Assembly (NCBI GenBank): GCA_016716335.1
Contig: JADJWN010000022.1
Span: 1 to 64,000 of the forward strand
Direction of reading: 5' to 3'
DNA: 64,000 nucleotides
From: Saprospiraceae bacterium
Lineage (GTDB): Bacteria > Bacteroidota > Bacteroidia > Chitinophagales > Saprospiraceae
This document shows, in pieces, positions 1 to 9,798 of the stretch. Every line of letters begins with the position of its first letter. The stretch's first letter is position 1. The notes beneath the pieces were generated by a model, which searched no databases, was not told where the DNA came from, and saw nothing but the letters and a program-made list of their open reading frames with translations. The translations under genes were made by a program, and so were the position numbers.

Positions 1-41
1 TTCCTCTTTGTTGAATTTTCGGGAACTGTCTTGATAATTGA

Positions 42-1081
42 TTATATAGGGTTGTTTATTTCTGATCCTGCTCCACATCTGCAGATCGGTTTATGTCACT
101 ATCTTTACTATGACGCTCTTACTGTTTTTGCCCTGATGCTTGCGGTAGTATGCCTGGAGTTCCGGATCTCTCCCGCATGGCTATCCAGGCCGCCTCGATG
201 ATGTACGAACGCAGCAAACTCCTGCATCTCGGTGTAATACCCAGGGCTTTCTCTGTACCACCACTCGAATGCAGCCCCGGTACTACTCCACGATGTAATT
301 GGACAGTTCTGATTCGTTGGTGAAGCGGCGTATATCTCCCAGTTCACTCAATATCGCTGATACTACCAGCCTTCCGGATCGCGGTATGCTCCGCAGCAGG
401 GGATAATCCTCTTTATGGTGGGTGCGATAATGCTTCGCAAGCTCATTGGTAATGTGGAGAAACTCACTGTGCAGGCACTCCAGTACTACCAGGTTGCTTC
501 TCCATCGTCTTTTCGCTCCTTCATAACTTTGCCACCGGATTGCTCTGATCCATTCTATAAATGCCTTGCTCAATTAGCATTGTCATATTCCTCAGGTACA
601 CTGATGCTCTCTGCCACAGCAACGCTGACTCTTTATCTGGTTTTTATCCTCCTAAGGTTTCTCACCAATATATTGCGATGTCGCAACAGCAACTTCAGAA
701 GATCTTCCTGCTCCGCTAGGTATGTGTATCCTTTGAGCTGTCCATCGCGATACAATCTGCACAACATCCTTGCGTAAATCTTGTCACTCTTCTGATACTG
801 ATATTGTCTGACCTCAGTATGTCTGATGGATTGACCACCATCCCATGCCACCCCAGATTCAGACAGTATCTCGCTACCCAAATCCGCAACACCCTATCTC
901 ATACACCAAAATGCACTTCATGTGCCGCAAAGTGCTTTTGCACATACTCATACAATAGTTCAATATCTGCGGACATGGAGAAATTCTTGTGATGACAGAT
1001 ATCCGTATCGATATATGGACCCGATATGTCTTTTTATGGATGTCAATCAATATAAATCACGAGTGTGCTCATTTGTATCAT
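42..1081 (-). pseudogene. IS110-family transposase, broken
   Basis: Read on the minus strand, pieces in different frames line up in the order expected for an IS110/IS1111-type transposase. Near the start is DIHKKTYRVHI (RuvC-like DEDD N-terminus, about 1000-1050), then LYEYVQKHF, then a VVNP-type stretch, then KSDKIYARMLCRLYRDGQLKG (about 720-790). Further on is the C-terminal half with ISRSGRLVVSAILSELGDI (about 330-390) and DPELQAYYRKHQGKNSKSV (about 110-165). At least four frame changes interrupt it, so it cannot make a full enzyme. The first ATG that fits is at 1081 and the last open frame stops at 42. The family assignment comes from motif order and recognisable segments; the element's ends could not be placed. 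Confidence 0.8.
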
Positions 1082-1263
1082 TTTTATTGTATTTTTACTG
1101 GTGAATTTAATATTTATACGATTGATTCACCGGAGAGATTTACATGGATGCTTTGCGTCAGGCAGGGTGACGTGCAAAATTGGAGCTTTATTGTGCTTCC
1201 TATTCAAGTTCAATTAACTGTTGACGGTTTTGTGCTCCGAAACCCGCCCGAACACTAAAGCAA

Positions 1264-2996
1264 AACGTCAGGCTGTGAAAAAACTCAATTTTTGCTTTCT
1301 GTGGCCCTCTATATGGCTTCCTGATAGGATGCGTTTTATGGCTATTTATGCTACCAAAATATTTATCGTGACCATCTATAGTACATCATATGCTTTAAAA
1401 TGATTTTTAGGGGAAATTTGACTACTTTTTCGTGATCCGGTTTCCAGTTTTGAAGGTTTTTCAGAATTTCCGGAATACCCAGGATATGCGTAAACCGCTT
1501 CATATTTTATACCGTCATTATCGGAGCATATTCCCCATTCACTTTTTCCCGGTCCCCGCAGATTTGGTGTGTCCATAACCCCACCCCTCGTTTTATCATT
1601 CAAATATATGCTCGTTGATCTCTTGTCGTTTTTTCTGTACAGTGCCGTATTTTCTTTATACCGTTGATTGTTGGCTTGTACGGCTGGGGCATATTCTGAT
1701 CTTTCAATTTCTCTGCCTCCTTTGGCCCTGCCCGTACACAAATGCTTTACCGGACAGGAATGCTGAGCAGGTGTGCAGTATTTTTGTATTGAAGTAGCGT
1801 CGGTCTCTGGTCTTTTTTTGTGCCATGTGCCTTTGGTCTCAGTTTCTCGCACGGACAGGTGTAGCAGCTATCGGTGCTTTCATCATGCCAAACTTATCCA
1901 CCAGATGCTCCGGTGTGGTGCCTTTATCATTACTGTTGACTATCTCTGACAGGGATACTATCGTCGTAATGCCGGCTTCTGTACTTACTGATCCTCTCGC
2001 CCGTTGTGATACCCTTTGTCCCAACCAATACGGTGATTTGTTCGGAGCCCATATTTGCTTTGCTCTCTGTCGCTATATCACTCAGTGCATTCACATCGTT
2101 GCGATTGATGGTTTGGGTTTACCTGTTACCAATTTATGCTTTTCATCCACTGCCGCCTGTACATTTGTAGCTTACTTCCACTACCTGCCCTTACGCACAG
2201 CGCAGCAGAGCCCGGGCATCACCATCCGTTATAGATAGCTGGGTGTCGCCGCTTTGCTACATCTTCTTCCAAATATTCATACCTTATCTTGCTAACTTTC
2301 CAGTCTTTCTATTTTCTCTTGTATTTGATTGATTTTCTCTGTCTCTTCCTGCTTATCATTGGCTTCTAAATTTCCAGATACTCGTTCATCTTTTCTTCTA
2401 TATACACTCAAATGCCGTTCTATTTTCTTCTGACTGTAATTATTCTTTTTACTATTGCTCGCTCTGACTTTGGCACCATCTATGGCTACTACTTCTCCTG
2501 CTACTAACTCTGCTTCTTTTAGAAACAATACAAAGAGTTTAAACAACCCTTTGAGTGCTTTCGGATTATCCTTACGAAAATCCGCAATGCTGTGATAATT
2601 GGGCTGCAATTGCCCGTAAGCCATTGCAGCTCGGTATTGCGTCCGCACTCTCGCTCCAGCTTCCGGCTTGATCTGATACCATTCAGATAGCCATACAAGT
2701 ATATCTTTAGGAATAATTTTGACTCATACGCCGGACGACCTTCTGTCTTGACAGTACGTACTGCAAATCCCAGCTTATCCGGATCTATTTTATCTACAAA
2801 TGCATCCACAAATCTTACAGGATTGTCTGGAGCAATCCTGTCTTCAAGGGTATAAAACTGCATCTGATGCCTGTCTTGTCCTCGCAATATTAACATATAT
2901 AATTTTTTGTAAATATATGAAATGATTATATTTTTAAACCTATCTTTGTAAGGATAATTTTGGACAGGCGGGGCAGTTTTTTCACAGTCTGACGTT
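1264..2996. mobile_element. IS1182-like insertion sequence, degenerate
   Basis: The element is bounded by imperfect 22-bp terminal inverted repeats at 1264-1285 and 2975-2996, which match at all but one position when one is reverse-complemented. It encloses a broken transposase on the minus strand. Its length of about 1.73 kb fits the IS1182 family. No convincing target duplication is visible. The right end abuts the motif GTTGTGGG that opens the first cassette-like unit. A second copy of this same right end lies at 4698-4869. A TATCTTTG box at 2941-2948 sits between the transposase start and the right end and points outward, so the element could drive the neighbouring unit; that is inference. 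Confidence 0.8.
1363..2896 (-). pseudogene. IS1182-family transposase, broken
   Basis: The N-terminus reads clearly from an ATG at 2896: a short lead, then YTLEDRIAPDNPVRFVDAF and the YESKLFLKIYLYGYLNGIRS block typical of the DUF772 domain of IS1182 transposases. A frame change near 2600 leads into a segment with HSIADFRKDNPKALKGLF and VVAIDGAKVRASNS, which holds the first catalytic Asp region. Later pieces include a KGTTPEHLVDKFG segment and the CPVKHLC..REIERSEY C-terminal block near 1680-1790. Several frame changes separate these pieces. The transposase is therefore inactive as read. Known IS1182 enzymes move by a DDE mechanism. Confidence 0.82.
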
Positions 2997-3106
2997 GTGG
3001 GTCAGCATAAAGACAAGACATGTGAATAGAACAATCTTATATTTATTATTTAAATTTTGACTTTTTCGTCATTTGCCCAATCCAACAAAAGCCAACTGAC
3101 AATTCA

Positions 3107-3409
3107 GTGGTACAACAAAATATCGCTGTCCCATACAGACTTTATCCTACTCAAAACATGTGGACATTTATCAAACTTGACACTAGAAATGGTAAAATGT
3201 GGCAGGTTCAATTTAGTATGAAAAGTGAGGGACGTTTTGAGACGTTCTTGAGCTTAGAAGCATTGGTAACTAAAGACAAAGAAATAAATGATAGGTTTAC
3301 TCTCTACCCCTACACAAAACATTTTACACTTTTATTATTTTAAACCAATTGGATGGTAAAACTTGGCAGGTACAATGGTCTATAAGACCCAAGAAAATCG
3401 CAGAGTAAT
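3107..3409 (+). pseudogene. YPTQN-motif repeat protein, frameshifted
   Basis: The reading shows two copies of a short motif. The first is YRLYPTQNMWTFIKLDTRNG followed by KMWQVQFSM. The second begins RFTLYP and continues, one frame over, as YTFIILNQLDGKTWQVQWS, ending at 3409. The frame breaks near 3310. No signal peptide or credible ATG is visible, so the front of the protein is probably lost as well; the open frame begins with a GTG at 3107. I recognise the motif pair from small hypothetical proteins in accessory regions of Bacteroidota, but I know of no established function. It is the first gene of the first GTT..AAC unit and lies upstream of a CoiA-like fragment on the same strand. Confidence 0.5.
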
Positions 3410-3431
3410 TCCAATAAATTAAAAAGACAAA

Positions 3432-4241
3432 GTGAAAGACGCACTCGTAAATAAAATAAAGTCCGAAGCTAAGAAAGGATTAAAAGGCTATTGCCCTTTC
3501 TGCTCATCCGAATTGACTGCGAAGTGTGGAGAACTTAAGGTACATCATTGGTCATAAAAAAGTTCGAAACTGTGACCCGTGGTGGGAGACGGAAACGGAG
3601 TGGCACAGGAACTGGAAAAATTGCTATCCAACAGACTGGCAAGAATTTACATTTGAAGACCCAAAGACTAAAGAAAAGCATATTGCCGACATATTTACAG
3701 CAAACGAATTAGTAATCAATTTCAACATTCTAACATAGACCCAAAGGAAAGGGCTGCCAGAGAATTATTCTATAAAAAATATGATTTGGGTTGTTGATGG
3801 AACACGCTTAAAACGAGATTTTCAATCGATTTTAAAATCAATTAAAGATTTTAGAAAGACTGAAAAAGGAATTTTCTTGGTGGACTATGTTGACGAAGTA
3901 TTTCCTGCAAATTGGTTAAATAGTTCAGTACCTGTTCTATTTGACTTTAAAGGAATTATTGACTTAAACGATAATGCTGATTTAAGACATAATTTGTATT
4001 GCTTATTTCATGTAAAACTAGGCAGATACTCAATCTTAGCTGAAATTCCTAGAGTGGCTTTTGTCAGTGCAACAATTAATGGTGAATGGACAATTAGAAG
4101 CCAAACTTTATAGAAAGCATAATGCCTAAAAAGCAACAAACAAATCAAAATATAGAGATTCAAACAAAACCAAAAGAAAGACAAGGAACACATTATTACG
4201 ACCCCAAAAAGGGTAAATTTGTAAAAAGGTGGCGCTTTTAA
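3432..4241 (+). pseudogene. CoiA-like nuclease family protein, frameshifted
   Basis: Joined across frames, the product would be about 270 residues. It opens with a cysteine pair (GYCPFCSSELTAKC), then KVHHWSH, then ETEWHRNWKNCYPTDWQEF, then HIADIFTANELVIEFQHS as reconstructed across a frame change, then a YDLGWVVDG-type strand, and a C-terminus rich in Lys and Gln ending KGKFVKRWRF. This order of motifs (zinc-ribbon-like head, then a restriction-endonuclease-like core with D and E..Q) matches the competence protein CoiA-like family. Frame changes are visible near 3545, 3720, 3780 and 4105, so the gene is dead or badly sequenced. The start is a GTG at 3432. CoiA proteins assist recombination of incoming DNA in Firmicutes; the role of cassette-borne versions is unknown. 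Confidence 0.55.
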
Positions 4242-4304
4242 GCCTCTCATAATATGACCATTATAAGGACATCAAAAAATATGAGCAGAAAATGCCGAAC
4301 CCAC

Positions 4305-4409
4305 AACATTAAGCCGTCCCGTCTTAGGCCGGGATAAATTATAGAGAAAAGCCCATCCATCCGATCAGATAAATAACCACAAAGGCCAGACAGGCTTTTC
4401 GCTATGCGG
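4305..4409. repeat. 105-bp structured repeat, copy 1
   Basis: This block begins with AACATTAAGCCGTCCCG and ends with TTTTCGCTATGCGG. It recurs at 6219-6323 with the same length and about 90 percent identity by eye. It contains two possible stems: CCCG pairing with CGGG around 4318-4334, and AAAAGCC pairing with GGCTTTT around 4352-4399. It immediately follows the CCCACAAC motif (4300-4307), which is the exact complement of GTTGTGGG at 2994-3001. Position, partial palindromy and repetition resemble the recombination site at the end of an integron cassette, but no textbook attC with four core boxes can be drawn. Confidence 0.7.
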
Positions 4410-4437
4410 TCCAGTCATTACTGATGGGATAAATGTT

Positions 4438-4532
4438 CAGTCCGTAGGATAGTTATCCAACGGACTGAAGCGATATCGATGGTGTGTGGGGGGATTTAAC
4501 CCGTTGGATTCTAAAAGTTTAAATCCTACGGG
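4438..4532. repeat. Two related imperfect palindromes (ATCC-ACGG motif)
   Basis: The first hairpin spans 4438-4467, with CAGTCCGT pairing with ACGGACTG and an inner GGA/TCC. The second spans 4500-4532, with CCCGT-GGATT pairing with AATCC-ACGGG. Both are built from the same core, ATCC then any base then ACGG, in direct and inverted form, and weaker copies follow at about 4537-4546 and 4590. The cluster lies between the 105-bp repeat and an IS1182 fragment, with no gene around it. It may be a REP-like intergenic repeat or the remains of a recombination site. Confidence 0.55.
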
Positions 4533-4697
4533 CTTAACCTATTGGATTTTTTAGATACCTATTTTATGTGAATTTGTGGATATGACTTAATCACCTACGG
4601 GTTGAAGTAGCGAGTTCTTCCAGCTTTCAGGCACTTAAAATAGTATTTCAGATTGTGGCTCTATTTTATCTGCAATGGTATCAACATAACCTACAAG

Positions 4698-4869
4698 TTG
4701 TCCGGAGCAATCCTTTCTTCAAGGGTATAAAACTGCATCTGATGCCTGTCCTGTCCTCATAAAATCAACATATAATTTTTTGTAAATATATGAAATGATT
4801 AAATTTTTAAACCTATCTTTGTAAAGATAATTTTGGACAGGCGGGGCAGTTTTTTCACAGTCTGACGTT
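4698..4869. mobile_element. IS1182-like terminal fragment
   Basis: About 170 bp here match 2824-2996, covering the first codons of the minus-strand transposase, the region upstream of it, and the complete terminal inverted repeat. The rest of the element is missing. As in the full-length element, the terminal repeat ends in CTGACGTT and runs directly into a unit that starts with GTT, here GTTAGCTGCC at 4867-4876. The TATCTTTG box seen in the larger copy is kept at about 4815-4822. The fragment may be a deletion remnant or a piece carried along with the cassette-like unit. Confidence 0.8.
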
Positions 4870-4935
4870 AGCTGCCATTTTAGGCCCTACTGTTATTTGA
4901 GCTTATTAGAATATTTAAGTAAAACATCTCGACAA

Positions 4936-6200
4936 ATGGACACAACTTCTGAAAATAACGCTGATTTAAATTTCATTAAGGAAGAGGTATCCTCAAAACT
5001 TTCCTATTCCACCGGATGAACTAGATGCTAAAAAGTTGCAATTGATTATTGAACGAGAACTCTTTGGCTGGAAACTAGTGTCTTCTCCGTTACCTGAAAA
5101 TCCTTCTCAGAACAGGGTAGAACTATTCAGAGAATACATATTTAAATCATTTGATCAGGTTTTAGAATACATGTTAAAAGTGGCTCCAATTTGTAATACA
5201 CTTCCTCATCACCCTAGATGGGAAAACACATGGACTACATTAAAAATCTACTTAAGTACATGGGACAGTAATCATATTATTTCATACAAAGACATAATGT
5301 TAGCCAGACATATGGAAAACATTTTTAAAGATTTTGGTGAAACTTATGTAAATGTTCATGCAACAAAAAGGTTGGAAAGAGAACTCGGAGAATTTTTGAC
5401 TCATATAGAATCTCTCAAAGTGCGTGGGAATATTGGTGAAGCATTTAAACAATTGAATCAATACCTTTCTCAACCTCAAGACATAGAACAAAGAAAAAAA
5501 ATTGAAAGCGTAATTTTAGAATATAACCAATTTACAGATGCTGCCGTACAGAATAAGCTTGCAGAATATGAAGTGACTAATAAAATTACTTATTTTAAAT
5601 CGAAGTTGACCGAGATTATTGAGTCTATAAAATTTTTTAAACCAAAGGTGTTTTTTTCTTATGCTTGGGGTGGCTAACGAGAAAAAATTGTAGACGACCT
5701 TTATGACAGCTTAAAAAGATGAAAAATATGAGGTCATAAGGGATAAAATTAATTTAGGATACAAGGGATTAATATCCGAATTTATGAAGGGTATTGGCAA
5801 AGGAAATTTCGTAGTTATCGCTCTTAGTGACAAATACCTTCTGCTCGAATATTGCATGTTTGAACTATACGAGCTTTATCGAAATTCAAGTCTAGACAGT
5901 ACTGAACTTCTAAAAAAAGATCTACCCCATCCGTGTAGAAAATTTAGACCTAAACGATACAACAGTACTTCGTGAATATTTACTTATTGGAAAGAATTAG
6001 AGGCTGAATGGAAAAGCTTGGTAACAGATTTTGATGCAGACCAGAGAAAATATCGTAGGATTCAAGCAATTCGCACTTCTATATCTGACCTATTGCCATT
6101 CCTTAATGACATTAATTCAAAGACTAAGGACATATTATCGGCAGATGATTTCTCTGAAATTAAAAAAGCAATTCAATCAAGATTCTTGAATGCGGATTAA
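4936..6200 (+). pseudogene. TIR-domain protein with long N-terminal region, broken
   Basis: Joining frames gives a protein of roughly 420 residues. The first 230 or so are mostly helical and unrecognised (YIFKSFDQVLEYMLKVAPIC, a coiled-coil-like RLERELGEFLTHIESLK). A TIR domain follows: box 1 is KVFFSYAWGG, box 2 has the expected D..G spacing in VIRDKINLGYKGLISEF, and box 3 reads VVIALSDKYL..YCMFELYEL. TIR domains of this kind commonly hydrolyse NAD or act as signalling adaptors in antiphage defence. The gene is interrupted by a frame change near 5015, an in-frame TAA at about 5676 just after box 1, and further frame changes near 5720, 5925 and 5985. It fills the second GTT..AAC unit. Start taken as the ATG at 4936. 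Confidence 0.72.
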
Positions 6201-6218
6201 CTTCTTAAAACGCCAGCT

Positions 6219-6323
6219 AACATTAAGCCGTCCCGTCTCAGGCCGGGATAAATTATAGACAAAAGCCCACCCATCCAATCAAATATATAACCACAAAAGT
6301 CGGACAGGCTTTTCGCTATGCGG
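6219..6323. repeat. 105-bp structured repeat, copy 2
   Basis: This is the second copy of the block at 4305-4409. It begins directly after the TIR gene at GCCAGCTAAC (6212-6221), a 9-of-10 complement of GTTAGCTGCC at 4867-4876. Both internal stem pairs are kept. The two copies differ by scattered substitutions, mostly in the loop between the stems, so they are old duplicates rather than a recent assembly artefact. Confidence 0.7.
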
Positions 6324-6641
6324 CCCCGGCGGCTAGCTAAAGGGATAAGTGGAAAGCATTTTATAACAACATGAAGATGGGAAAGGATTCCCCTTTTACA
6401 TAACGAGCAAGTGCTCCTGTTTTTTAATTATTTACTATGGCAACTATTCGAAAAAAATTACACCATTATGCTACCATGAGCTTTGAAAGTTCAATTGACT
6501 ATATCTCTGCACTCCCCTACTTCTGCCTGATAATATCCTGCATTCGTCTATGAATCCTGTCTATTGATAGATTCAAAATCCCATCTGTGCAACCGAGTAT
6601 AAAAACAGTTCGTCTTTCAGTAGATTTTCAACTTCAAAACA
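6324..6641. other. Intergenic stretch without recognisable gene
   Basis: Between the second 105-bp repeat and the TonB-linked barrel gene I see no coding frame with family resemblance, no RNA gene and no convincing terminator or promoter box. It is a mixed-composition spacer that marks the end of the decayed accessory region. Confidence 0.5.
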
Positions 6642-9072
6642 ATGGTTATGAGACAGCTTTTATACATTTTATTGCTTTTTGTTTCAGGTTTTTCTTCGGC
6701 ACAACAAATCAAAGGAAACATTTATGAAGATTCTGACAAAAAACAACCGGTTGCTTTTGCCAATGTCATACTGCTCAATGCTGCGGATAGCTCCCTGAAC
6801 AAATTTACTTACTCGGATGATAATGGTGCATTCCATTTTGATCAGATAAAAGCCGGAAACTATTATATTAAAATCACCTTCGTGGGTCTGACAGACTACA
6901 ATGGGCAAGTGTTCGGCTATGATGGAAATGAAGTACTCGAAACCGGAGACTTAATCATGTCTTCCCAATCTGTAAATATCAGTGAGGTAACCATCACTGC
7001 CCAAAAACCCATGATGGAAATCAAACCGGACAAACTGGTACTCAATGTGGCAGGGAGCATTCTGGCTTCGGGAGATGATGCGCTTAGTCTTTTGCGCAAA
7101 GCTCCCGGGGTGATGGTAGACAACAACGAAAATATATCTCTCCTGGGAAAATCAGGGCTTATTATCTACATAGACGGAAAACCTACACCGCTGAGAGCTG
7201 CCGACCTTGCCAATATGCTCAAAAATATGTCTGCCAATGATATCGAAAGTATTGAAATCATTTCCAACCCCTCTGCAAAATATGATGCACAGGGTACAGC
7301 AGGCATTATCAATATTAAAAGAAAAAAGACCAATATTACAGGATTCAACGGTACAGTAAATACTACTTTCAGACAAGGTCAGACAAGGGGCAGCAATGCC
7401 GGACTGAATATGAACTACCGGCATAACAAACTCAACCTTTTTAAATTCATCCATATTTGACAACAGTAATTTTAATATCAACGACTTCTACAGAGAGCAG
7501 AATAATCTTGGATTTCATACTTATGCCAGAAATGAAAACCGTACAAAAGGGCTGAATTCAAAGGTTTCTGCGGATTATAATCTTTCTGCAAAAAGTACGG
7601 TGGGGGTGATTGCCGAATTTAATACAGACCGATTCAATATGGATATGTTTTCTACCACATCACTGGGCAACACGGGGCTGTCTCAGGTGGATTCACTGCT
7701 GCTTAACAACGGCAAAACCAAAATCCAGAACAACAATTTGAATCTCAATGCTAACTACTATTACAATGACGGCGATGAAAGTACATTCAATATTGATGTC
7801 AACCATGGCAGATTCAGCAAGGACAACAATATGTACACTCCCAATAAATACACAACCCCTGACCGCGAACAAGTGACAAGCTCCTTCGAAGTCAGAAACA
7901 TCGCCCCTACCCTGATCCGGATTTCCACCATTAAGGCAGATTATGAGAAAAAGCTCGGCCCTGGAAAGCTGGGTATAGGCTTAAAGTCCTCATTGGTCAG
8001 CACCGACAATACACTGAATTTTTACAATATTATTGATAATGAAGAGATACTGAATGAAAAAAGAAGCAACCGCTTTTTGTATGATGAATGGGTCAATGCC
8101 GGATATATCAACTATAACACAAAATGGAAAAAACTCGGTATCAACACAGGTATCAGAGTAGAAAACAGCAATACCAAAGGTGAACTGACCGCTATGCAGG
8201 CCGGCAATGATAAAGTAGTGGAAAGACATTATACAGATTTCTTCCCCTCAGTAGGACTATCCTACATGGTTTCGGCCAAACATAATTTCCAGCTAAGCTA
8301 TGGTCGCCGTATCAACAGACCCAGCTATCAGGACCTCAACCCTTTTGAATTTCAGCTGGATCAACTGACTTATGAGAAGGGTAATGCATTCTTAAATCCG
8401 GAATATACCAGCAATATTCAGCTGGTCCATACCTTCATGCAGAGATTTAACACTACCCTGAGCTACAGCCACACGGACAATGTCATCACCAGACTGGTAG
8501 ATACCGCAGATGTCAAAGGCTCCTTTATCACATGGGATAATATAGCATACAGAAAAACGTTTTCAGTAGGATTGAGTGCTCCGGTACAACTCACAGAGAG
8601 ATGGAGTACCTTCACCAATCTGAACGGAGTTCACACCCGGAACAGGGCAGATTTTGGGGATGGAAAAATCATCAATCTTGCTGTGAGTAACTTCAATATG
8701 TACCATCAGCAATCTTATAAACTGGGCAAAGGATGGGGCGCAGAAGTATCCGGCTGGTACACCTCTCCATCTATCTGGGAAGGTACATTCAGGATGAATG
8801 CTATGTGGGCCATGGGTGCCGGCATCAGCAAAAAATTTGATGACGGCCGTACCCGTCTCACGGTCAATCTGGATGATATATTCAGAACGAACGTATGGAG
8901 TGGTCAAAGCATATTCGGAGGACTTTATATGGATGTAAGCGGTGGATGGGACAGCAGAAGGGTCAGAGTAAACCTCTCTTACAGCTTCGGCAAGGACAAT
9001 AACGGCGGTAAAACCCGAAGACGAAGTACCGGTCTGGAAGAAGAACAGCAAAGAATTAAAAAATCATCGTAG
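6642..9072 (+). CDS. TonB-dependent outer membrane beta-barrel protein (frameshifted)
   Basis: This encodes a receptor-like outer membrane barrel of about 809 residues. A signal peptide (LLYILLLFVSGFSSAQ) is followed by a carboxypeptidase-regulatory-like fold (residues 22-110), a plug domain (about 120-230, with VMVDNNENISLLGKSGLIIYID-type strands and SIEIISNPSAKYDAQGTAGI), and a long barrel. The barrel carries FSYGRRINRPSYQDLNPF-like turns and ends in an outer-membrane-protein beta-barrel family region. The C-terminus is a basic KTRRRSTG tail rather than a terminal aromatic residue. One frame change at about 7440-7450, next to a run of T, splits the reading; everything else is intact, so I treat it as one gene. 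The family takes up or exports unknown substrates. No SusD-like partner is adjacent. A hairpin terminator follows. Confidence 0.85.
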
Positions 9073-9110
9073 TACTGAATGAAGATAAATAATAGTTGTT
9101 TTGTTAGTAA

Positions 9111-9138
9111 AAGGGAAGGTCAAAAGTAACCTTCCCTT
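9111..9138 (+). terminator. Intrinsic terminator after TonB-linked barrel gene
   Basis: A perfect 10-bp stem (AAGGGAAGGT / ACCTTCCCTT) with an 8-base loop is followed by a T-rich tail. It lies about 40 bp past the stop codon. Confidence 0.8.
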
Positions 9139-9287
9139 TATTTTATGGATAATAATAATTTCCGGAGCAGAAAAAAAAAGCAGACTTTAGGATAACACCG
9201 CACTCTCCCTGTCCACGTTCTGCAAATGTTTTTTTTATAAAAAAAACCCTTACTATAATTCTGATGTTATTTCATTTTTGACTGTCC

Positions 9288-9722
9288 ATGCATACTTCAG
9301 GAACAAAATACAAATCAAAAATCGGTTGGGAGTTTATAATTCCGGTTATTGCAGTATTAGGGGTGGTTTCTTACCTTATCTCAATGGAAAAATCAGCATG
9401 GATTGGGTTAATTCTGATTCTTTTGGTTTTGGCCTTCATTACACACATGATTATGACTACTTACTATATCATTGATAATCAGACATTAAGCATAAAATGT
9501 GGCTTTTTTTACCATAGAGAAATTGACATAAACTCAATTAAAAAAATAAGTGAGAGCAATAATCCACAGAGTGCTCCGGCTACCTCCCTGGACAGATTGG
9601 AAATATTATTTGGTAAATCAGACTCTATTTTAATTTCTCCCGTTCAGAAGAAAAATTTTATAAGAGAATTACAATTAAGAAACCCTTCCATCAAAGTAAA
9701 ATTGAGATCTGAAAATTCATGA
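9288..9722 (+). CDS. PH-domain membrane protein (bPH_4 / DUF1200 type)
   Basis: A 144-residue protein with two membrane helices near the N-terminus (about residues 14-31 and 37-55) and a short C-terminal domain. The domain reads YYIIDNQTLSIKCGFFYHRE, IDINSIKKISESNNP, then SLDRLEILFGKSDSILISP and a NFIRELQLRNP helix. That pattern is the bacterial pleckstrin-homology-like family formerly called DUF1200. Its biochemical role is not known; members are usually small inner-membrane proteins. The ATG at 9288 opens the frame. The gene stands alone and converges on the thioesterase/lipB pair across the repeat array. Confidence 0.75.
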   Translation: MHTSGTKYKSKIGWEFIIPVIAVLGVVSYLISMEKSAWIGLILILLVLAFITHMIMTTYYIIDNQTLSIKCGFFYHREIDINSIKKISESNNPQSAPATSLDRLEILFGKSDSILISPVQKKNFIRELQLRNPSIKVKLRSENS

Positions 9723-9798
9723 ATTAATATCCCTGGTGGTCTTATCGACACACCGAGATTTCATACTCCATGGTTTTCAACCGAAAATTTTAAAAAAA

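Noticed and set aside
1825..2238. Plus-strand open frame of 137 codons
   Set aside because: It is the opposite strand of the broken IS1182 transposase.
1..6641. Integron integrase
   Set aside because: No tyrosine recombinase motifs are seen on either strand, so the cassette-like units are called by layout only.
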